Of a stretch of DNA of 53,175 bases, positions 7,546-17,810 are shown piece after piece. The stretch is taken from positions 1-53,175 of the forward strand of contig MIZA01000025.1 in NCBI GenBank assembly GCA_001875345.1, given 5' to 3'. How positions within the stretch are numbered: position 1 is the stretch's first letter; the number at the start of each line of letters is the position of its first letter. The position numbers and the translations under genes were made by a program. A model generated the notes under the pieces. That model did no database searches. It worked only from the letters and a program-made list of their open reading frames with translations, and was not told where the DNA came from. The stretch is from Marine Group III euryarchaeote CG-Epi1 (GTDB lineage Archaea; Thermoplasmatota; Poseidoniia; MGIII; CG-Epi1).

Positions 7546-8768
7546 GTAAGAAGGGAAAAACACTATTTGTCCCAGATGCTCCGTTTAGACCTGGAGATAA
7601 ACCAGATTTTTCAAATCTTAATTTACCTGAAGCAGGCTCTTCAGATAAACCAGAGATATCAGTAGATCCTTCTGAAATTAGAGATTTAGCATTCGGATTG
7701 GTAAGAGTTTTAGATGATGATCATAAGGCAGTAGGTTCTTGGGATCCTAATCTTAAGCCCTCAGTTCTCAAAGAAGGATTAAGGCATATGACTCTGTTGA
7801 GAATTTTTGACGATCGTATGCTAACTATGCAAAGACAAGGCAAGCTATCATTTTACATGAAATCTTTGGGTGAAGAAGCTGTAGCAATTGCACAAGGTAT
7901 GGCTTTAAGATCTGATGATATTTTATTTCCTTCTTACAGGCAACCAGGCTTACAGTTTGTTCGCGGACGTAATTTAGTAGACATGATTTGCCATTGTATT
8001 ACGAATTCCAAAGATAACGTCAAAGGCAGGCAAATGCCAGTCCATTATTCTTGGAAAGAAGGTAATCTAGTTTCTATATCTAGCCCAGTGGGAACTCAAT
8101 TCCCTCAGGCAGTTGGTTGTGCAATGGCTTCAGCTTACAAAGGTGAAGATAATGTATCTATTTCCTGGCTAGGAGATGGTACAGCAGCAGAAGGAGACTT
8201 TCATTATGCTCTTAATTTTGCATCAGTTTACAAGGCTCCTGTAATTCTCAATGTAGTTAATAATCAATGGGCAATATCAACACATAGAAATTTTTCATCA
8301 GGTGAAGCAACATTTGCTTCTAGAGGTATTGCTTATGATATGCCAAGTATAAGAGTAGATGGTAATGACTTTTTAGCACTCTATTCAGTTACAAATTGGG
8401 CTGCTGAAAGGGCACGTAAAGGAGAGGGGGCTACTTTCATCGAAGTATTCACTTACAGGGCAGAAGCGCATTCAACTAGCGACGACCCTACAAGATATAG
8501 GCCTAAAGACGAATGGAAGTCTTGGCCTTTGGGCGATCCTTTAGAACGTCTGAAATTGCATTTAATTGAATTAGGCGAGTGGTCTAAAACGGATCAAAAT
8601 AAGTTGGAAAAAGAGCTCGATGAGTTAGTTATTAAATCATACAAAGAAGCAGAAAAATATGGAACATTAAATGAGGGTCCTTGGGCCTCTGAGGAGACTT
8701 TGTTTGAAGATGTTTACAAGAAACCTCCAAGGCATTTGAGAAAACAAAGACAGGAGTTGGGAATTTAG
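7542..8768 (+). CDS. bkdA1: Branched-chain 2-oxoacid dehydrogenase E1 alpha subunit
   Basis: A 408-residue thiamine-diphosphate enzyme subunit. The TPP/Mg motif runs from GDG (211-213) to NN (240-241). The phosphorylation-loop region reads HSTSDDPTRYR (310-320), the form found in branched-chain keto-acid dehydrogenases rather than pyruvate dehydrogenases. The roughly 45-residue N-terminal extension and overall length also match bacterial BkdA1. With the beta subunit it decarboxylates the 2-keto acids of Leu, Val and Ile and transfers the acyl group to the lipoyl arm of E2. The next gene starts directly after this stop. Confidence 0.92.
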   Translation: MSKKGKTLFVPDAPFRPGDKPDFSNLNLPEAGSSDKPEISVDPSEIRDLAFGLVRVLDDDHKAVGSWDPNLKPSVLKEGLRHMTLLRIFDDRMLTMQRQGKLSFYMKSLGEEAVAIAQGMALRSDDILFPSYRQPGLQFVRGRNLVDMICHCITNSKDNVKGRQMPVHYSWKEGNLVSISSPVGTQFPQAVGCAMASAYKGEDNVSISWLGDGTAAEGDFHYALNFASVYKAPVILNVVNNQWAISTHRNFSSGEATFASRGIAYDMPSIRVDGNDFLALYSVTNWAAERARKGEGATFIEVFTYRAEAHSTSDDPTRYRPKDEWKSWPLGDPLERLKLHLIELGEWSKTDQNKLEKELDELVIKSYKEAEKYGTLNEGPWASEETLFEDVYKKPPRHLRKQRQELGI

Positions 8769-9782
8769 ATGGCTCAAATGAATATGATTCAAGCAGTCAA
8801 TTCAGCATTAGATATAATTCTTGAAAAAGATTCTAATGTTTGCATTTTTGGAGAAGACGTAGGATATTTTGGAGGAGTTTTTAGATGTACTGATGGCCTT
8901 CAATCAAAATATGGAAAGCATAGAGTATTCGACTCTCCATTAGCAGAAGGTGGTATTGTTTCTACTGCAATTGGCATGGGAATTAATGGTTTGAGACCTG
9001 TAGCAGAAATTCAGTTTGCTGACTACATATTTCCAGCTTTTGATCAGATTACAAACGAATTAGCTAAACTTAGATACAGAAGTGGAGGCGAATATTCAGC
9101 CCCAGTTACCATAAGAACTCCTAGTGGAGGAGGAATAAGAGGAGGTCACTATCACTCACAAAGTCCTGAAGCTTATTTCACACACACTCCAGGATTAAAA
9201 GTTGTAATACCTTCAAATCCTCATGATACAAAAGGTCTTTTGATTTCTGCAATAGAAGATGATGACCCCGTTATCTTCTTTGAACCTAAGAGGTTGTACA
9301 ATGGTCCTTTTGATGGCGACCACAAAAAGGCAGCATTGAAATGGGATACTCATCCAAAGGGAGAAGTCCCTGAGGAATACTATTCAATTCCACTCGGAAA
9401 AGCCTCAATAGAAAGAGAAGGAAGTCAACTTACTGTATTGTGCTATGGAACAATGGTACACGTTGCCCGAGAAGCGGTTAAATTGAGTGGAATAGATGCC
9501 GAGATTATTGATCTGAGAAGCTTAGTTCCCTTAGATATTGATGCTATTACAAAATCTATTGAAAAGACTGGAAGGTGTGTAATTGTGCACGAAGCACCTA
9601 AAACCAGTGGTTTTGGAGGAGAGTTATCTGCACAAATTCAAGAGTCATGTTTCTATCACTTAGAGGCGCCAATTACGCGCGTCACCGGATGGGATACACC
9701 ATTCCCTCATTCTTTGGAGTGGTACTATTTCCCAAGTCAGGAAAGAGTTATAGAGGCGATGAAGAAAACAATGGAGAGTTAA
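8769..9782 (+). CDS. bkdA2: Branched-chain 2-oxoacid dehydrogenase E1 beta subunit
   Basis: A 337-residue transketolase-like beta subunit. It has GEDVGYFGGVFRCT (residues 28-41), characteristic of branched-chain E1 beta, and the LAEGGIVSTAIGMG segment with E60, the glutamate that contacts the TPP aminopyrimidine. The glycine-rich loop with GGGIRGGHYHSQSPEA and the C-terminal IDLRSLVPLD and VHEAPKTSGFG motifs are all present. It forms the alpha2beta2 E1 with the preceding gene product. It starts immediately after the bkdA1 stop, and one base separates it from the E2 gene. Confidence 0.93.
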   Translation: MAQMNMIQAVNSALDIILEKDSNVCIFGEDVGYFGGVFRCTDGLQSKYGKHRVFDSPLAEGGIVSTAIGMGINGLRPVAEIQFADYIFPAFDQITNELAKLRYRSGGEYSAPVTIRTPSGGGIRGGHYHSQSPEAYFTHTPGLKVVIPSNPHDTKGLLISAIEDDDPVIFFEPKRLYNGPFDGDHKKAALKWDTHPKGEVPEEYYSIPLGKASIEREGSQLTVLCYGTMVHVAREAVKLSGIDAEIIDLRSLVPLDIDAITKSIEKTGRCVIVHEAPKTSGFGGELSAQIQESCFYHLEAPITRVTGWDTPFPHSLEWYYFPSQERVIEAMKKTMES

Positions 9783-9783
9783 A

Positions 9784-11025
<1,242 letters not shown>

Positions 11026-11031
11026 GATTAT

Positions 11032-12450
11032 ATGGCAGAAATTAGAAATTGTAAAGTATTGGTTGTTGGCGCCGGGCCCGGAGGTTATGTTGCTGCAATC
11101 AGAGCAGGTCAACTCGGTTTGGATACTGTAATTGTAGAAGGTTCAAGGGCAGGAGGAACTTGTCTGATTAGAGGATGTATTCCTTCAAAAGCGATGATAC
11201 ATGCAGCTTCAGCTTTTGAAAGTTTAGAGGCACATTCGGGAAAAGGTAAAATGGGAATTAGTGTTTCAGGTAAGCCTAGAGTTGACATGAAAGAATTAGT
11301 TTCATGGAAAGAATCTATTGTAAACAAATTGAATAAAGGTGTGGAAACATTGCTTAAAGCTGCAAAAGTGGAACTTATTTCAGGTTGGGCTAAATTTAGA
11401 AATGCTAAAACATGTGAAGTCAGTGGCGGAGACAAAGAGTACATAATTAACGCAGAACATGTCATTCTTGCAAATGGTTCGAAGTCCGTAGAATTACCCT
11501 TTATGCCGTTTGATAATAACATAATTTCATCAACAGAAGCATTGGAGCTTTCTGAAGTTCCTAAAAAATTAGTAGTTATTGGTGCAGGTTACATTGGACT
11601 CGAACTGGGAATAGCATACAGAAAATTGGGTTCGGAAGTCACTTTTATTGAAGCTTTAGATCAAATATTACCAATTTATGATGCAGAGATGACACGTCCA
11701 ATTAATTTATGGCTTAAAAAGCATAAAGTCAATGTCAATTTAGGTGCTAAAGCAAAAGGAGCTGTTACTAAGGGTAAAGTGACAACCGTAGAATATGTAG
11801 ATTCCTCAGGCAAAAATCATAAAATTAAAGCCGATAAAGTTCTCGTAACAGTAGGAAGGAAGCCCAATACACAAGGTTGGGGTTTGGAAAAAATGGCAGT
11901 TGATATGGATGGTCCATTTATCAAAGTGGACAAGCAGTGCAGAACTTCAATGAAGAATGTTTGGGCTATCGGAGACGTAGTCGGAGAGCCAATGCTTGCC
12001 CATAAAGCATCAGCACAGGCCGAAGTGGTTTCTGAAATTATAGCAGGACATAGAAGAGAGTTTGATCCTGTTTCAATTGCTGCAGTTTGTTTCACAGATC
12101 CTGAAATTGTAGGTGTCGGTTTAACACCAGATGAGGCTAAAAAAGAAGGTATAGAAACTGTGGTAGGTAAATTCCCATTTGCTGCAAGTGGAAGAGCTTT
12201 AGCAATGGGCGCAGGTTCTGACGGGGGCTTCGTTCGCATAACATCACGAAAAGATAACCAAGTAATAGTAGGAATACATGCAGTAGGTTCTCATGTTTCA
12301 GAGCTATCTGGAGAATTTGCATTGGCTCTTGAGATGGGGGCAAGGTTAGATGATATAGCAGGAACAATACATGTCCATCCAACTCTGACAGAAGCTTTTG
12401 CAGAATCTGCACTTGCCAGTTTAGGACATGCAATTCATATTTCAAATTGA
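11032..12450 (+). CDS. lpd: Dihydrolipoamide dehydrogenase (E3)
   Basis: A 472-residue FAD disulfide oxidoreductase. The FAD-binding GAGPGGY starts at residue 13. The redox-active disulfide is C44/C49 in GGTCLIRGCIPSK. The NAD-binding motif is GAGYIGLELG, a second FAD motif ends in AIGDV, and the catalytic dyad is H449 and E454 in HPTLTE. It reoxidises the dihydrolipoyl arm of E2 and reduces NAD. Its gene sits directly after the E2 gene, and its TGA overlaps the TTG start of lipB, so it is the dedicated E3 of this complex. Confidence 0.95.
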   Translation: MAEIRNCKVLVVGAGPGGYVAAIRAGQLGLDTVIVEGSRAGGTCLIRGCIPSKAMIHAASAFESLEAHSGKGKMGISVSGKPRVDMKELVSWKESIVNKLNKGVETLLKAAKVELISGWAKFRNAKTCEVSGGDKEYIINAEHVILANGSKSVELPFMPFDNNIISSTEALELSEVPKKLVVIGAGYIGLELGIAYRKLGSEVTFIEALDQILPIYDAEMTRPINLWLKKHKVNVNLGAKAKGAVTKGKVTTVEYVDSSGKNHKIKADKVLVTVGRKPNTQGWGLEKMAVDMDGPFIKVDKQCRTSMKNVWAIGDVVGEPMLAHKASAQAEVVSEIIAGHRREFDPVSIAAVCFTDPEIVGVGLTPDEAKKEGIETVVGKFPFAASGRALAMGAGSDGGFVRITSRKDNQVIVGIHAVGSHVSELSGEFALALEMGARLDDIAGTIHVHPTLTEAFAESALASLGHAIHISN

Positions 12451-13088
12451 TTGATATCGATATAATTCAGGCAAATAATTCTACTCATCAGGAAATAGAT
12501 CAATTAATGATTGAATTGCAAGAAGATAGGATAAATGGCAAAATTAGAGATACGTTAATCTTTGTTGAACACCCTGAGATAGTGACTATTGGGAGGCGAG
12601 GTATGCTTGATGGCTTAACAGCACCAGATAATTTTCCTTCTTCTCAAGTAGATAGAGGTGGTGGACTTACTTGGCATGGTCCAGGTCAACTTGTGGGATA
12701 TCCTATATTTCTATGGAAAGAAGAATCGGTTAGAGAAGTAATAACTACAATTGAAGAATGGATAATTATGTCATTGTCCGAGTTTGGTATTGACGGATTA
12801 CGTGATGATTCTATGCAAGGAGTATGGTTTGAGGGACATAAGGTGGCTAGTATTGGTTTGGCATTTAGTAAGTGGGTATCAAGACATGGATTTGATGTAA
12901 ATTTAAACACTCCAGAAGGAAGAATAGAGTCTGTTGAAGGTTGTGGCTTGCCATTAGGTAAACATGCGGCATTAGCTAAATTTGGTTACAATATTTCTAT
13001 AACAGAAATGCAAAATGCGTTACTTAGTAAAATGCCAGAGATTTTAGGAAGAAAAGTCAGTAGAACTATTAACTTAGAAAACCTTTGA
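12447..13088 (+). CDS. lipB: Octanoyl (lipoyl) transferase
   Basis: A 213-residue cofactor transferase of the biotin/lipoate protein ligase fold. Conserved segments are RGGGLTWHGPGQ (70-81), the catalytic lysine in HKVASIG (K132), HGFDVNLN (147-154) and the catalytic cysteine C166 in EGCGLPLG. LipB moves octanoate from acyl carrier protein to E2, after which LipA adds sulfur. Having both in the bkd operon suggests local lipoate synthesis rather than scavenging. The start is TTG at 12447, overlapping the lpd stop (TTGA). The 3' end overlaps the convergent trpS gene by 20 bases. Confidence 0.93.
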   Translation: MIDIDIIQANNSTHQEIDQLMIELQEDRINGKIRDTLIFVEHPEIVTIGRRGMLDGLTAPDNFPSSQVDRGGGLTWHGPGQLVGYPIFLWKEESVREVITTIEEWIIMSLSEFGIDGLRDDSMQGVWFEGHKVASIGLAFSKWVSRHGFDVNLNTPEGRIESVEGCGLPLGKHAALAKFGYNISITEMQNALLSKMPEILGRKVSRTINLENL

Positions 13089-14427
13089 TTAAATGCTGAT
13101 TTTGTTCTTTAAGTTCGTGATGTTCCTTCATCCAAGATTCGGCTTTTTCAACACAAATGGATTTTATCTCACCAGTTAGCAGCTTTCCAGAAACGTATTC
13201 CTCTCTAATTTTTTCTAATTCATTGTCGTTTTCTTCGAAAAAGTAGCGAAGGTATTGGTATGCGACATCAATGTCAGGATTTCCTCCCTTTTTACGGTGT
13301 TCTTCAACAGTAGGCTGGCCACCTGAGAATGAAGATTTTATTTTCTTTTCTATTGTCTTCATTGAATCATTTAAGAAAATTGTTGTTTCCGGCATACTAG
13401 AACTCATCTTACCACCAGTCATACCTACTGCAAATTGGTGATATGTAGATGAAGGCTGCATTAGTCCCATTCCTCCTAATTGCCTTTCAAGTGACAATAA
13501 TTCGTATTGAATCTCAGAATAGTTTTCAGCAGTGGCATCTTTGATATCGATTGTGCCGTGTTTTGGATTTGAATTAATTTGAGTATAACCTGCCTTATTA
13601 ATTGCACTAATTGCCCTATCAATGACTATCTTCCTTTGAGTTTTATCAACGCCTCCATCATTCTTCATTCCCATAATATCTTGATTATTATCTTGAATTG
13701 ATAATCCAATAGTTAAGTTTCCTAATTTATTTTTGTTCACATTGAACCAATTAGTTTTAGAGACCATGCCTCTCGTTAATCTGATATGCGGATCCTGATC
13801 CATTCCTACGGGAACAACTATAGGCCTTAAACCTCCATATTCCTCTAATTGGGGATGTACAATATCGCCAGCTTGAACCAATGGTGATTGAACATGTGCA
13901 AGACTTGTTTTACCTGAAAATCCATAAATTGCTTCCATTTCAGAGAGATTAGTTTTCGTACCTAACGTAAATCCCATTTTCTGTACTATTGCTCTTTCAG
14001 ATTGAAAATATATTGATGTCTTATCTGGATTTAATCCCATTCCAGCATAATTTGAGATATATTCTTCGATAGCATATTTCCTACATTTTTCTAAGCTAAG
14101 GCCCCTTGTTGCATGAGCTTCCAAGTCAGCTACAGCAATCGTAACATCCCCTCCTAAATCTTGGAACCACCTAGCTTGGTCGATTACCATTTTGTGGCCT
14201 AAATGCATCTGACCTGAAGGCATAAGTCCAGATAAAACTCCGAAAGGTTTTCCAGCTTTTCTTGCACTTAGTATAGAATCTAAATCTCTATGAGCAAAAA
14301 TTATCCCTCTTCTATGAAGATGTGTAGGTTCAGGCAAAGTAGTATGATCTATTTTTTCTAGACCAAATTTTTCGCAAATTTCGTCATAGTTTTTGATACC
14401 TTTACTTGCCCAAGGGTCAATTTCCAT
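13069..14427 (-). CDS. trpS: Tryptophanyl-tRNA synthetase (archaeal type)
   Basis: A 452-residue class I aminoacyl-tRNA synthetase. It has the archaeal N-terminal DPWAS motif (residues 4-8), the HLGH signature at 75-78, GMDQDPHIRLTR for tryptophan/ATP binding near 208-219, and KMSSS at 340-344. About 90-100 residues are inserted between the GMDQDP and KMSSS motifs relative to short homologues. Comparable insertions occur in other euryarchaeal TrpRS, so I do not treat it as an anomaly. It is convergent with and overlaps lipB, and is divergent from dinB across a 76-base gap holding TATA-like AT-rich stretches. Confidence 0.95.
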   Translation of the reverse strand: MEIDPWASKGIKNYDEICEKFGLEKIDHTTLPEPTHLHRRGIIFAHRDLDSILSARKAGKPFGVLSGLMPSGQMHLGHKMVIDQARWFQDLGGDVTIAVADLEAHATRGLSLEKCRKYAIEEYISNYAGMGLNPDKTSIYFQSERAIVQKMGFTLGTKTNLSEMEAIYGFSGKTSLAHVQSPLVQAGDIVHPQLEEYGGLRPIVVPVGMDQDPHIRLTRGMVSKTNWFNVNKNKLGNLTIGLSIQDNNQDIMGMKNDGGVDKTQRKIVIDRAISAINKAGYTQINSNPKHGTIDIKDATAENYSEIQYELLSLERQLGGMGLMQPSSTYHQFAVGMTGGKMSSSMPETTIFLNDSMKTIEKKIKSSFSGGQPTVEEHRKKGGNPDIDVAYQYLRYFFEENDNELEKIREEYVSGKLLTGEIKSICVEKAESWMKEHHELKEQNQHLIKGFLS

Positions 14428-14503
14428 TATTTACGCAAAGCTTGGGGACTTAAAGATAATACCCATCAAACTTACTGTTATTTTCCCTATCCGTTACGGG
14501 ATT

Positions 14504-15571
14504 GTGACTCGCTTAGAATGGCCCAGGGCAATTTTGCATTTAGATATGGATGCATTTTTTGTCAATGTTCATATTTTAGAAAATCCAAGCGATAAAGGAA
14601 TTCCACTTGCAGTTGGTGGAAAGCCGGGCCAAAGAGGAGTCATTGCTTCAGCTTCTTACGAAGCTCGTGCAAAGGGAGTACGTTCGGCTATGGCTTCAAG
14701 TAAAGCTTTGAAACTTTGTCCCGAGATCAAATTTGTCTCTTCAAACAGGCCCATGATTCGCTCTTGCTCAGCTAAAGTCATGGAGATTTTAGCGAGATAT
14801 GGAACCTTGGAGAAGATGAGTGTTGATGAAGCCTTTGTAGATTTATCTCTTCAAAAAAATCCCGAAGCTTTGGTTAAGACAATATTGAAACGGATCAAGT
14901 TAGAAACAAATTTACCTTCTTCAGCAGGTTTAGCAACATCTAAATTAGTTGCTAAGATAGCTTCAGATTTTGAAAAACCAGAGGGTTTCACAGTCGTTCA
15001 GCCGGGAACTGAATCTAAATTCTTAGCGCCATTAGAAATAAGAAAAATATACGGAATTGGTCCTAAAACAGCATCACGTTTGAATAGTCTTGGGATTGAA
15101 AAATGTTCAGATATAGTTTCAATAGATATTCAGAAGTTATTGCCTATATTTGGGCAATATTCAGTTAATTTAAAGAACAAGGCAAAAGGAATAGATAATA
15201 GACTAGTTGATCCTTCTCCATGGATTGCTAAACAGCAGGGAACCGAGACTACTTTTGAATCAGATATTAAACAAGCAGCAGATGTGGAATTAGCTTTGCA
15301 GGAGTTATCTAAAGAAGTTTCTGAAAGTATTGAACAAATGGGTCGCTCGGCGAGGACTATTACCATCAAATTACGCTGGCCTGACTTCACAACTATTACG
15401 AGGCAGAAGACAGTTCCAGGAGAGATTCATAAATCAGAGGACATTTACAAGGTAGCAAAGGCCTTGTTGTACGAAAACTGGGAGCCAGGAAAGCCAATAA
15501 GACTTTTAGGAATTTCAGCCAGTCGTTTAGGAGTATCTGATCAGCAAAAGCTAAATTTAGAATTCGAATAA
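14504..15571 (+). CDS. dinB: DNA polymerase IV (Y-family, translesion)
   Basis: A Y-family polymerase of 355 residues from the proposed start. The LHLDMDAFFVNVH motif carries the first metal-binding acidic residues, YEARAKGVRSAM follows, and EKMSVDEAFVD carries the catalytic SxDE. A helix-hairpin-helix with YGIGPKTASRL precedes the little-finger domain. I chose GTG at 14504 because it starts just before the conserved palm. The open frame extends upstream to 14393, but that would run inside trpS and add unconserved residues. The C-terminal QQKLNLEFE resembles a degenerate clamp-binding peptide (weak). Its last 15 bases overlap the convergent rfcL gene. Confidence 0.9.
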   Translation: MTRLEWPRAILHLDMDAFFVNVHILENPSDKGIPLAVGGKPGQRGVIASASYEARAKGVRSAMASSKALKLCPEIKFVSSNRPMIRSCSAKVMEILARYGTLEKMSVDEAFVDLSLQKNPEALVKTILKRIKLETNLPSSAGLATSKLVAKIASDFEKPEGFTVVQPGTESKFLAPLEIRKIYGIGPKTASRLNSLGIEKCSDIVSIDIQKLLPIFGQYSVNLKNKAKGIDNRLVDPSPWIAKQQGTETTFESDIKQAADVELALQELSKEVSESIEQMGRSARTITIKLRWPDFTTITRQKTVPGEIHKSEDIYKVAKALLYENWEPGKPIRLLGISASRLGVSDQQKLNLEFE

Positions 15572-16993
15572 GCTTTTTTGTTTGTTATCATTTTTTGGGA
15601 CAATTCGTTTAGGTTCATCCTCATCCTTCTCTTCTATCACAGGTATATAGTCTAGGGTTACAATTTCTTTTTCCTGTCTATATTGCTGCGATTCTTCCAT
15701 TATAGATATAAGATTTTTATTCTTTTTATCAGTATTTAGTAAAATAGCAAGTTCGTTTTCATTTAAATCTAGACTCCCTACTATCTCAGCAGCTTTACTA
15801 TTATCATTTTGGCAAATAGTAGCTATTACACCTATTTGCTCCATTTTTGATTCTTTAATTGACTGATGAGTGGCAGCACCTACTTTTTTTGCTAATGAAT
15901 CTCTGTACCCTCTTTGAAATCGACTTGCTCCCATTTTTCTGATGTATGATGGAAACTGAGGTCTTCTTCCGCTTGTTGGGTGCATTTTAGATAAAGCAAC
16001 GCCGCTCGAAATTAATTCAGAAGCATATCCCCATAAACCATAATTTTGATTTCTTATTACTCTTGCAAGTAATAAATCTGCGTATGCCACTTTTGAATAT
16101 GCTCTATCAATATCACTTGGATTTTTATAGACTATAGGTATGTTATCACTAACCCATGTTGCAACGTCTCTAGGCGGTTCGTTCAGGTCAAAAATAGCAG
16201 TTCTTGGTTCATCAAAAGTATTTCCATGAAAAATAGTGTTTAGAGTTTCAAACATTTCAGTTTCTCGATCCCTTGATCCTACTTTTTCCAAATCATCGTG
16301 GGCAATTTTTTTATTTCCTTCAGACAGCGATTGTAAATCGTTTATTGCGCCTCTTAGGTCACCTTTAACATTTTCGGCCATAGCTCTGATTGTTTCGTTA
16401 TCAATTTCCAAGTTTTCTTTTTGGCAAATCATTTGTAAAACAGTAGAAATTGACACAACAGATGGTCTTTGGAATTTTAGGTTTAGACACAATCTTTTGA
16501 TTTTAGCTCCAGTTCCTTTAGTTAAATTGTACAAATCATTAACGGTAATTACAACAGGTTGTTTAGTTTGCTCGAGAGTCTTTGAAATGGCCCTTTTTCC
16601 GCCTCTATCACTGTAATTCTTCACTTTATTCTTGGATTGTTGCGCTCTTTCATACAAATTATCAGCTTCATCTAGAAGTATCAAGTTTCTATCAGATAAT
16701 CCCTCACTTCCGAAAGTTTGGAAAAGTCCAGCTCTTAATGCAGTTCCTTCAATTACAGCTCCAGATCTAGCATCAGAAGCATTCAATTCGATTACTTCCC
16801 ATCCCATATCATTTGCTAAAGCGATAGCTGCAGAAGTTTTACCACAGCCAGGAGGTCCAGAAAGAATAACTCCTTTCTTAACCATTTTTTCACCCCATGA
16901 GCCTGCCCATGATTTTAAATCGTTAATAACTTTCGTATTCCCGATTATATCCGACAGACTTTGAGGTCTATATTTTTCAGCCCAAGATTCCAT
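15557..16993 (-). CDS. rfcL: Replication factor C large subunit
   Basis: A 478-residue clamp-loader AAA+ ATPase. Walker A is GPPGCGKT (46-53) and Walker B LLDEAD (106-111), followed by sensor and helical-lid regions and the typical archaeal RFC-L collar domain with a lysine-rich tail. The C-terminus QKSLFEF (472-478) is a PIP-box that would dock onto PCNA, as known for archaeal RFC-L. The start ATG overlaps by one base the stop of the upstream membrane-protein gene, so the two are probably co-translated. It converges on dinB, another clamp user. Confidence 0.94.
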   Translation of the reverse strand: MESWAEKYRPQSLSDIIGNTKVINDLKSWAGSWGEKMVKKGVILSGPPGCGKTSAAIALANDMGWEVIELNASDARSGAVIEGTALRAGLFQTFGSEGLSDRNLILLDEADNLYERAQQSKNKVKNYSDRGGKRAISKTLEQTKQPVVITVNDLYNLTKGTGAKIKRLCLNLKFQRPSVVSISTVLQMICQKENLEIDNETIRAMAENVKGDLRGAINDLQSLSEGNKKIAHDDLEKVGSRDRETEMFETLNTIFHGNTFDEPRTAIFDLNEPPRDVATWVSDNIPIVYKNPSDIDRAYSKVAYADLLLARVIRNQNYGLWGYASELISSGVALSKMHPTSGRRPQFPSYIRKMGASRFQRGYRDSLAKKVGAATHQSIKESKMEQIGVIATICQNDNSKAAEIVGSLDLNENELAILLNTDKKNKNLISIMEESQQYRQEKEIVTLDYIPVIEEKDEDEPKRIVPKNDNKQKSLFEF

Positions 16994-17784
16994 TATTCAC
17001 CTAGCTTCATTGTAAAATGCATTTTCTGATATCTTAGTATTGATTTAGCGTTTCTTGCGACAATCCAAAGACAAAAGAAAATGCAAGTCCCGCAAAATAT
17101 CATTGTGGTTCCAAATGAAGATTTAAATTCAGGACTATTTAGTTTGAAAACAGACATATTCCAATCTGTATTCCCCATGTAAACTAGAGAAGATCCTACC
17201 ATTAAAGCCAGAAAACCAGCAAATATTAGCGCCCTACTTCCTGTACGTTGGTACAATTGTAATACGGGTGAAATTATAGTTAAAAATAAAGCAACCCCAA
17301 AAAGAGTAAAAAATAAGCTCATGAATTTGGTTTGATAATAATTGATTGTAGATGTAGGAAATCCTCCTGACATAGCGCTTTCAGCAATCATAGGCATAGG
17401 AGCGTAAGCGGCCACTATGCAACCTAGAAAAACGAATCTTGCTACCATTAGTAATAATTGTGAACGACGACTATCCACCTCCAATTTTTCTAATTTCTTG
17501 TAAGTTCTTTTCAAAACCCATCTTGAGATTGCCATTGTGCTAGAGGCAAGCGGAACAAAAACAGCAGTTACCAAAATTAAGCCACCAACCAATTGTCCCA
17601 TAATATCACCACCAGAATCTCGACCTATCAAAGAAGATAATGATAGAACTTTATCAGTACTTGTGTAGACTAATATTCCTTGTCCAATGTATAATAAAGC
17701 AAGTAAAAAGCCTGCAATGAAAATTCTAGTTCCAAAACTGCTGTAAATGTATGCGTCTGGCTGATCTCTTACAAACCTTACCAC
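16993..17784 (-). CDS. Conserved-looking multi-pass membrane protein, unknown
   Basis: A 263-residue protein with about six hydrophobic segments (near residues 20-40, 62-88, 110-130, 152-175, 184-203 and 225-245) and a basic loop KRTYKKLEKLEVDSRR between segments 2 and 3. I do not recognise a family. It lies between hel308 and rfcL in the same direction and shares one base with the rfcL start codon, so it is expressed with DNA-maintenance genes. Whether that reflects function or only gene packing cannot be told from sequence. Confidence 0.65.
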   Translation of the reverse strand: MVRFVRDQPDAYIYSSFGTRIFIAGFLLALLYIGQGILVYTSTDKVLSLSSLIGRDSGGDIMGQLVGGLILVTAVFVPLASSTMAISRWVLKRTYKKLEKLEVDSRRSQLLLMVARFVFLGCIVAAYAPMPMIAESAMSGGFPTSTINYYQTKFMSLFFTLFGVALFLTIISPVLQLYQRTGSRALIFAGFLALMVGSSLVYMGNTDWNMSVFKLNSPEFKSSFGTTMIFCGTCIFFCLWIVARNAKSILRYQKMHFTMKLGE

Positions 17785-17810
17785 TAAATCAACTATCAGA
17801 GAGCTGTTAA

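Noticed and set aside
11109-11522. 137-codon antisense frame in lpd
   Set aside because: It is fully inside a strongly conserved E3 gene and has no recognisable protein features.
13450-13780. About 90-100 extra residues in TrpRS as a novel inserted domain
   Set aside because: Comparable insertions before the KMSSS loop occur in other euryarchaeal TrpRS proteins, so it is probably a lineage feature.
14393-14503. Upstream extension of dinB to ATG 14393
   Set aside because: It overlaps the trpS start on the other strand and adds residues not seen in Y-family polymerases; GTG at 14504 fits the family start.
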